A stretch of DNA of 64,000 nucleotides from Umbilicaria muhlenbergii. Taxonomy: Eukaryota > Ascomycota > Lecanoromycetes > Umbilicariales > Umbilicariaceae. Under the pieces are notes generated by a model, which ran no database searches, was not told the origin of the DNA, and saw only the letters and a list, made by a program, of their open reading frames with translations. Position 1 is the stretch's first letter. Every line of letters starts with the position of its first letter. Position numbers and translations under genes: made by a program. Below are positions 56,748 through 64,000 of this stretch, one piece after another. Location of the stretch: NCBI GenBank assembly GCA_000611775.1, contig KK106984.1, forward strand, positions 1,704,364 through 1,768,363, given 5' to 3'.

Positions 56748-59289
56748 TTTATTTTAATACTACAGTGCCTTAGCTGAGAGCAATAAATTAAGAATTAATT
56801 GAGAACTCTTGTGATTCTGCTTATAAAAAGCTTGCTTTCTTGTTGATCACCAGTCAATGATCATCATGAGTAAGGTCAATAAAAAAAGGCTGCTTACAGA
56901 AGGCCTTTGACCTTCAGATCTTCAAATTCAAGGGAGAGGAGAAGAGAGAATTGAGTTGAGTTGAGAAATAATGTATAAAACAGCAAGGAAATAACACTAC
57001 ATGCTATCAGCAAAGCACATCACTGAATTTGTCTTATGATAGCAACAGGATTTAATGTTGTGATACACTCACACTTAAATTTCAACTGTTTATGCAAGCT
57101 TTAAACATAACAGTGAGCATTCTTACATGTGCAAACAGATATGTCATGATGTCAAAATAAAGATACAGATGCTAAGATTAATCTTATTTAACTTTATTTT
57201 AATCACAACATGCCTCAGACTCAAGCATTATTTATAAGGTATCTTATTTATTGTGATGTTGACACTTCATGACTCTATTTGCATTATTACAGTATGGCTG
57301 TGAAAGGCACATCAGAGGTCAGCAATTCACATTCATTTAAAGCCTTGAGGTCAAATACAGAAAGAGTACATGTAAGATTTAACAAGTACATAATCACTCC
57401 CTGCTGCAAATCTGCTCATTGACATTGAAAATTTCAAGTCCCTCATTGCAGATTCAATGACTCTTGCATTAACTGAATAGCAATTGACATGCTGCTCATC
57501 ATGACTGACTCAGTCATGATTTTTATACAGCTCAGAGCTCATCATGATTCTGAATATTCAAGAAGTCATTAACTTTAAAGTTGATTGTTGTGAGCTGCAT
57601 GTTAATTTCTACCTATCTACCTACTCATCTGATGCGTGTCATGATGCTCAGTAAGGTAACTTCATTTTGAGGCACACTTTACTAATTATGATGCAGGCTT
57701 TCATTAAAATCCTCCTCTTCCTCAGAAGCCCTGTTACATACAGGCACTTCAATGTTGAAAGCTCTGTGCAAGGCAGGCCTCATACTTGCTGACAAGCTGA
57801 GGTGAGCAAGCTGACATGATTATCATGTTCAGGTTATCTTAAGTAAGATACCTAAGATAGGTAAGTATTGACAGAGTGAGTTGATCAGCTCAAGGTAAGT
57901 TCAATTAACAAAGATAACATACATCTTCACTCAGTTAATCCTCCTTCACTGCACCTCACCTTCTTCAATATCTACAGGCCTCATGACAAGCCTCAAGCCT
58001 GTCTGCAAGTGCTTACTCTCTCTGCTGTTCAGTCACCTAGAGTAACGCCTCCTTCATCAGTATGATACAGGCAGCAGTCTTTTTGCTCTTCACATCTTCA
58101 GGTGAGGCAGGCGTTGACTTCTTGTTAATTGATGACTACACCTTTATATATACTGTACCTTTATTATATTAAGACCTGTAGAGAGTCACCTTAGGTATTT
58201 AGTTAATTTAAATTGAAGTGCCTTAAAATTGTCATCTGTATCACTCTGAATCACTCTGATTAATGATGTTTTTCAGATTAATTTTATTAACCGTGCTCTT
58301 CCTACCTCTGTAAAACAACAGTAAAATAACAGTTTTTTAATGTCAACAGGTGATCTGTGATCACGTACTACAGTCTTTAAACATTTTGCTTAACGTGTGT
58401 GCTTTTCAAAATGTATGATGAAGCCTACATATATCTTTTACCACATTCTGGCGTGTCATTGCGTTTGAAAAATTCACACGTATCATCTTATTGAACGTAC
58501 TACTTGACGCCACATTTAGACTCACAACATGAGAAGCTTTTAGGACGTTCTATCACATCAACATGTTTATGCAAACCACACAGTTGACACAAATCATACG
58601 TTTTGAATGTTCATACGTGTGTTCCACGTAGCACGTGTGTGATGCTTTAACGTAACACCATAACATGCTGTGGTTGATTGGTCTAATTGTGCAACAACGT
58701 TATATCATTTTACGGTAATTCTACAGAAAAGCTACAGTAATCTAGACCTACCTTGGACCTGTAAGGTACCTACTCGTATAGAACACCCCGCATACGGCTC
58801 CTCACAAGACGACACCCTAACATCTTCATGGACAATCTCTCCACACAAATTCGGCATTTCCAGATGAGGTTCTACCTATAGTCTTCAACTAAATCTCTAC
58901 CACCTCACATCCAATTACTTCATCCCTTAACTTCTTCCTACCCGTGCCTTCACCAGCAAACTTTGAAGGTCAAGGCTTTCAGTGTTAAAGGTTGAGATTA
59001 GGGGTGAGCGCAGCGAGCGGTTTGGTGTTGTGAGTTAAAAATATACATACATATAAAAGTTGGGGGTGTCCATGTTAAGGTAGGTCTTGCTACTCCGTCG
59101 ATGATCTCATGAGATTGTGACTTATGCAAATATGGTTAAGCCCTCATCAACGCCCACCAGACAGGCCCAATCCTGTACAGCCGTCCCTTTTCGCAGAGGC
59201 CGCACAAAAGATGAGAACCGCTCAAATGATTTTAGATACAACCCACGGTGAACTCCATGTCCCATGTGTGACCGCAGCGTACGTATCTC
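56748..59289. other. Right margin of the transposon block and intergenic region
   Basis: 56.75-58.3 kb is hypermutated and AT-rich without recognisable coding; the inverse GGTA repeat run is at 57609-57626. From 58.3 kb CpG reappears, almost always within ACGT (about a dozen between 58355 and 58700). 58.75-59.29 kb has ordinary composition and the 3' flank of MET8. No gene seen. Confidence 0.55.
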
Positions 59290-60151
59290 CTAGATCCACC
59301 AACCGAAGCTCCCATCGAACGCGAACTCGTTAAGCTCGTCTCTGAGACGTATCTGCTCGAAGGTGGGGACGGTGCCGGGCTTATAGAAGCCAAGGAGGGC
59401 TTCCATGTCTTTCTCATCCATTTCCGTAAGCTCCTCCAAAGTCCAGGACTCGCAGACCTTGGACATCCTAAGCAAGGTCAGTAGGCTAACGAGCCATGCG
59501 ATCATGGATACAGACCATTGCATTCGTTTCGGCCCCTCTTCAGTCCCAGGGGCAACCTTTCTCAACTTCTTTCGTAGAGTACCCACCTTTTGTATCGCTG
59601 CGCCTATGTTGCTGGGAAGGTTGGCCGCAATTTGCTTCCGTACAATGCTCGCTAGTTTGGGTCCGTTGCCGTTGGTGCTAACCATGATCTGGAGCGGACC
59701 GTCTCGATGGACGCTGCCAAAGTAGAAATCACATTCAGGTGGTACGTCTGCTATATTCGCAGCTATCTTCCTCTCCTTGCACAGTTTCCATATTTGCGTA
59801 GATGCTTCTGGGTCATCCACAGCTGTCAATACCATGTCCACTCCATCGAGATCCGAGGGTTGGAATTTGCGGTCCACGTAGTCCACTTGGCCTTTCTCGA
59901 CCCGGTAGGCGACTTCGGGGTTTAGTCCCTCGCGGGGTGATATCACGGTAACTTTTGCGTCGGCATTGAGGACGTTCAGTATGCGACCAGCTGCTACCTG
60001 AGTTTCAGTCAGTTTGCTACGGGTAGGAATTGACCATGAGGATGATGCAGTTGCTAACCTCGCCTCCCCCAACAACTAATACTCTCTTGTTCCTGATCTG
60101 CCACGCGAGAATCAATGAACCACCTCCTTGCACCTCCGGAAAGGATTCCAT
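59290..60151 (-). CDS. MET8: Siroheme synthase Met8 (precorrin-2 dehydrogenase / ferrochelatase), 250 aa
   Basis: Three exons: complement(59290..59467, 59516..59997, 60059..60151). Intron 1 is 61 bp (donor GTTAGC, acceptor CAG) and joins VLVVGGGE to VAAGRILN, rebuilding the NAD-binding GGGEVA loop. Intron 2 is 48 bp with branch CTGAC. It is a multiple of three and has no stop, so it could be missed, but removing it joins KRMQW to MSKVCESWTLEEL as in the family. Met8 oxidises precorrin-2 with NAD and inserts iron to make siroheme for sulfite and nitrite reductases, in the cytosol. Seen: ADVPPECDFYFGSVHRDGPLQI and STNGNGPKLA. The length fits the family (about 250-275 aa). Confidence 0.92.
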
Positions 60152-60364
60152 TGTGGCGAATGTAGTGAAAACATCAAGCTTGTACACGTATCGCAGAGAC
60201 AGATGACGACAAGGAAAAGCATGTGAGCTGGATAAGGAAAAGCGAGCTAAGATAAGGTCTGCTGACATAAGCACCACCCTTCGCCGACAGAAGTACGTAG
60301 GTAACCATAAGACATTCGGGAACTGTCGGAGTTCCCCTACCAGGGCTCCCAAATTCATGAGAAC
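60152..60364. promoter_or_regulatory. 213-bp shared promoter of divergent MET8 and VAC1-like genes
   Basis: The ATGs at 60151 (minus) and 60365 (plus) are only 213 bp apart, so regulatory sequence must be shared. A GATAAG lies at 60230-60235 and another at 60253-60258; functional meaning is uncertain. Confidence 0.5.
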
Positions 60365-62532
60365 ATGTCGTCGAGGAGGCTTGGCGGGGGGAGAGTGCTT
60401 GGGAGTGGGAGATCGCTATCTTCAGCTGCGGCAGTCCCTCCCAACAGGGGCTCGAATCTAGTGTCACCCTCCGAATCCACAGTGTCTCTCAACTCTTCGG
60501 TCTCGACGTCTCAGCAGTCTGCAGAACCCCAAGATCTGAGTTCAAGGGTCTCATTAGGCCAAGGAGTCGGGGACAATGCGGCTGTGGCTGCAGCAAGCTC
60601 CAGGCTTGTCTGTCCAATATGCAACGAGGAAATGGTATGCTCTCATAACCTATTCGAATGATCTGTGCTCACAGCGTGTAGGTGACATTATTGCAACTGA
60701 ACCGACACCTGGATGACGACCATAAAAATCTCGAAGAAGTCAAGCAAGATGAGGTCAAGGACTGGTTCAAGTCGCAGATGATCAAGGCGAAGAAGTTCCA
60801 ACCATTAGCGGTTCTCAATCAGAAGTTCAAAGGCCTTGATGTTTTCGAATCTAATGACGCTCCATCTGCTCAAGGACCGTCATCAATACCATCTGCTCCA
60901 GAAGTGGCGAAACCAGATCCAGATGAGGTGGTGACAAGGCAACACTGGCAAAGGCATGGGCCGAACGATGTCTGCTCCGAACCGATGTGTGGCAAGCGCC
61001 TAACGTCAACAAATGGCAAAGTTAACTGCAGGAAATGTGGAAGACTGTTCTGTGATGAACATACCATGTACCAGATGAAGCTGTCCAGGTCCGCTCAACA
61101 TGAACCTGTACGGGGAATATGGTGTAGAGTTTGTGAGACCTGCTATAAGTCGAGAGAGGGATACAACGATCATAACGGTAAGACCCTCGTTGATGAGTTA
61201 TATAGTCTCCTAGCTAATAGCTGGTAGGCTTGGAACGAGACCACACCAAGGAGTTTAGCGACCTGCGCAGGAAAACAGTAGACAAGACATACCTTGAAGT
61301 CTCCAGGCTAGAAAAGCGTCTGTCGAAGCTCACACAGCTACTGGCGAATCTACCACGGGAAGAAAATCTTCCGAATGGCGGTTTGCTGTGGGCGCTGTCA
61401 GGAGCCAAGAATCAAAGGAAACAACTCGAGCAATCTGTAGTCACGTGGGAGGACGATGCAAGTGTCCTCCGTTGTCCATTCTGTCTGCAGGAATTTTCGA
61501 GTTACACTTTCCGTCGACATCACTGCCGGCTTTGTGGACGTGTAGTGTGCGGAGATCCTCGTACCGGATGCTCGAGCGAAGTCGGTTTAAATGTGGCAAC
61601 AAGTAAGACTCGCAAGATCTCGCCATATATGAATTTGTGCTGACCAGTTAAGGAACTAATAATACAACAGAGAAAGCAACAGGAGAGGTGGGTGTTGACG
61701 TCCGCATGTGCAAAGAATGTAATCATACAATCTTTAGCAAGAAAGACTTTGCACTTGAGTTAGCAATGAAGCCGCCAGATATGCGTGCATATGAGAACCT
61801 AGTTGAATTTGAGAGAGGAATTCGTCTGCTGCTACCAAAGTTCCAGCGTCTCCTAATGGCCCTACAGTAAGTATCTATATTACCTAATCTGGTAATCTCT
61901 AACGATAAGTCAGAGACCCGGATAAGCCCCCATCATCGGCCCAACTTGCAGATGCCTCAAAGATACGGAAAAGACTCATCGACTCGTTCTCTCAGTACAA
62001 TATTGCTGCCCGGCGCATCCGTGATTTACCTTCAGAATCACCCACACAAAAACGGCTTCAAAGTGCTATCTACCAGCAAGCATCCAATTTTCTCCACCTA
62101 CACATGCTCCCTCTAAAGACCCTCCCCAAGGTCCTCAAACATGCTTCCCCTCATGGCCTAGTTTCCAATGGGTATCTCACGCCCAATGGTAATATCTCAA
62201 CTAATGGACGACCGCATAGCGCACTCGCAGCAATCCGTTACAACGACATCGACGCCGCATCGCAAGCGAGCAGTAGTAGCGCAGTGTCCGCGCTTGAAGC
62301 GGAAGAGAAGTCTCTACAGGAACGACTGATTGTGCTCGAAGAACAACAATTTCTCCTCAACGGGATGATTGCAGATGCCAACAAGCGGAGGAAGTTCGAC
62401 GAGGTCAGCAGCTTGGCGCAGAATGTGGAGGAGCTTAGTAAGGAGATCGATCAGGTGCAGGGACAGTTGGGGCAGTTGGATTTCGCGGGCGCTTATGGTG
62501 GGCCGATGGTAGAGACACCACCGGCGAGGTAA
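60365..62532 (+). CDS. Vac1/Pep7-like FYVE protein (rabenosyn family), 651 aa
   Basis: Five exons: 60365..60634, 60682..61177, 61228..61602, 61671..61866, 61914..62532. The introns are 47, 50, 68 and 47 bp, and all join in frame. Intron 1 splits a C2H2 finger (CPICNEEM and VTLLQLNRHLDDDH). A first FYVE-like finger (CGKRL..VNCRKCGRLFCDEH) and a second with the lipid-binding RRHHCRLCGRVVC motif follow. The C-terminus is helical, with a coiled coil in EEKSLQERLIVLEEQQFLL. Vac1/Pep7 binds PtdIns3P, the Rab5 homologue Vps21 and the Sec1-like Vps45 to tether Golgi vesicles to endosomes. Architecture and length match the fungal family. Divergent from MET8. Confidence 0.92.
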
Positions 62533-62711
62533 CGGAAGAATCTCGCAGGGTTTCTGGTGGATGACGGCGTTTGCACGGGATGGGTTGGCGCTGGTGGGCA
62601 TGGTTACCGTGGTGTTGGCCGTGGGCATGTGCAGGAGTGCATTGTTTTGCGTGGGCTACGTGTGGTATGCCGATATGATTTCGATGATCAACGAATATAC
62701 CCTCATGTGAA

Positions 62712-63798
62712 TTAAAAGATAAGACATAGCATCACAGAATTTGGTCCCTCCACCCATTGCCAGATCGCTCGTCTCCACATACCTCGAGTGCAAGCCCACT
62801 TTGAGCGGTCGTCGAACATGTACTCGTGGAAGCCGAACAGCCCACCCACAATGCCAATTCCAAGCAAGCCAAAAACCTTACAACCCCCGCATCCCACATC
62901 CGCACGCCTCCCCCCCACGGAAATCGAACAGTCCAACCCCCCTTTCCCCGCGAGTCCTTCTCAATCAACCACCCCCCTGTACCGCCTCCAAGCCCCCTTC
63001 ACCCTCCCCATCACTCCCCCACTCCCCCTCGATCAACATGCCCACTACATCCGCCCCCCCCAGCAACCCGCCCGCAACCTCCCTCCCCCCATCAAAAATA
63101 CTAAACACCGCCTCCCCCACCCCCTTCTCCCGCATATAATCCATCAGCGCACTCACCGCCGCCCCCAACACCCCGTACGTCTGCTGGTGGTTGTTCGTGT
63201 TCCACGTCATGAGGGTCTGCTCGTTGTCGCCGTCCAGGACGTAGCCGCCGTTCGGGACGACGGCGTCCCCTAGGCGAGCGATTTGAGAGGTTATTAGAGC
63301 GGAGGCGCGGGTGAGGAGGGAGGTTATGGCGGGGGCGAAGGCGGAGGCGTGGGGGGAGAGGATTATGTAGGTGCGGGAGTTGGGGGCGCACCAGAGGATT
63401 GTGGCGGTGGATTTGCGGGGGTAGAGGGGGGGTGGGGGGGGGGCGGGAGTCGGGGAGAGGGGGGCGAGGAGGGCGCGTGGGTGGAAGAAACTGGGGTTGG
63501 GTTAGTTGGTGGGTTGGTTCTGCGGACGGGGGGAAGCTGGAATTTGGTTCTGTGGAGGGGGGAGCAAGGGGTTGATTCTGTAGACGGGGGAAGCGAGGGG
63601 TTGCGGCTGAGGGGGCTTGGGATATTGGGGACGATGGGGAGGAATTGGTGGCTGGACTTACGTTCCCGCTTTTGTTTGGGGAGCGTTGGCGCAGACTTGA
63701 GCTCTTGGATGGAGGAATGAAGGGTTGAGAGGGGTTGCTGAGGTGAGGATCGCGGTCTGGAATAGCAGCAACAGGTTGAAGAAGCGACAACCGGGCAT
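62712..63798 (-). CDS. Secreted protein of unknown function, 3' half frame-broken
   Basis: Exon 1 (63662..63798) starts at ATG 63798 and encodes a signal peptide (MPGCRFFNLLLLFQTAILTS). A 171-bp phase-2 intron (donor GTAAGT, branch CTAAC, acceptor CAG) leads to exon 2 from 63490: FFHPRALLAPL, STATILWCAPNSRTYIILS, DNEQTLMTWNTNNHQQTYG and SALMDYMREKGVGEAVFSIFD. After about 63000 the protein-like reading shifts frame twice. It goes first to GGWLIEKDSRGKGGWTVRF, then to FGLLGIGIVGGLFGFHEYMF and DDRSKWACTR, which ends at 62712 and would supply a membrane segment. Both shifts would be repaired by one extra base in G-rich runs. It could be a pseudogene, or intact with two assembly errors or an unseen intron. 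I do not recognise the family. Confidence 0.55.
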
Positions 63799-64000
63799 TA
63801 TGACCTAGGTCTCTCCGGTCGAAAGAAATAGACTTCGTGAATAGAAAAGTGGTATGTAGGGATGACGAGAGTAACGAAAAGCATGATTTTCAAGATTGAT
63901 GGTCTTATTATCAGATGGAAGAGAAGCGCACACATGATATGGCCAGCAGAATCGCTAGTCGGCAATCGCGAGTGTTTCATTCAAGAACACCCTCCATATT

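Larger units (their letters stand above)
26095..58300. other. 32-kb AT-rich hypermutated transposon block
   Basis: No intact gene over about 32 kb. TCA, TGA and TCATGA are very frequent, CpG is nearly absent, and stop codons (mostly TGA) interrupt every long coding frame. The block is a transposase gene cut by two LTR retrotransposons, one of which holds a third. In two sampled 60-base lines (34681 and 46561) I count CA+TG 23, AC+GT 10, TA 6, AT 16 and CG 0. All three retrotransposons carry the same signature, so mutation continued after, or acted repeatedly on, each insertion. The left border is gradual (26.1-26.7 kb); the right border is near 58.3 kb. Confidence 0.85.

Noticed and set aside
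26095-58300. Alternative genetic code or mitochondrial insert with TGA as Trp
   Set aside because: TGA also stands at expected Arg positions, TAA occurs at Gln positions, catalytic Asp changed to Asn, and the flanking nuclear genes use TGA as stop. The proteins are retrotransposon proteins, not mitochondrial ones.
26095-58300. Short open frames of 60-100 codons throughout the AT-rich block as genes
   Set aside because: They are gaps between mutated stops. The ones with meaning are pieces of transposase, Gag or Pol and are reported as such.
62741-63273. Pro-rich plus-strand frames near the right end
   Set aside because: Shadows of the secreted-protein gene on the minus strand, produced by C-rich runs.

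Overview
The window reads as nuclear DNA of a filamentous ascomycete (Pezizomycotina; Dothideomycetes is my inference). The genes have short introns (47-171 bp) with GTAAGT-type donors and CTAAC/CTGAC-type branch sites, and they include typical fungal families: F-box-like, RTA1, Mep/AMT ammonium transporter, MET8, the Vac1/Pep7 FYVE protein and PNGase. I rebuilt splice junctions by hand from reading frames; no transcript evidence was available.

Left gene-rich arm (1-26.1 kb). In order: the 3' end of a secreted alpha/beta-hydrolase; an F-box-like protein; an FHA-domain protein fused to a kinase fold that has lost its catalytic metal-binding residues; a tandem pair of an unrecognised basic protein gene, whose second copy has one in-frame stop; an ammonium transporter preceded by five GATAAG sites; a 7-TM RTA1-like protein; an unrecognised gene with an unresolved start; a protein with a C-terminal membrane anchor; and a 999-residue protein joining a chymotrypsin-like domain (Cys in the nucleophile position) to a peptide:N-glycanase. 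At the edge lies a broken RBR-type E3 ligase gene with a CCCH-finger fragment in the opposite orientation.

Central block (about 26.1-58.3 kb). About 32 kb of AT-rich, hypermutated DNA without an intact gene. It is a nest of transposons. An old transposase gene (+ strand) is cut twice, by LTR retrotransposon E2 (29944-43839, TSD GCTTC) and by LTR retrotransposon E3 (45886-56599, TSD GTTGT). E2 itself contains a third LTR element, E1 (31351-38007, TSD AAGAC), a chromodomain-bearing Gypsy element. All three target-site duplications are perfect, and the transposase frame runs on across both insertion sites when the insertions are removed. The mutations are transitions, but the signature is not the classical CpA-to-TpA form of RIP: CpA and TpG stay abundant, CpG is almost gone, and Trp codons became TGA rather than TAG.

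Right arm (58.3-64 kb). A CpG-containing margin rich in ACGT motifs is followed by MET8 (siroheme synthesis) and VAC1/PEP7-like (endosomal tethering), which are divergent and share a 213-bp promoter. The last gene encodes a secreted protein of unknown function whose 3' half is broken by two apparent one-base losses in G-rich sequence.
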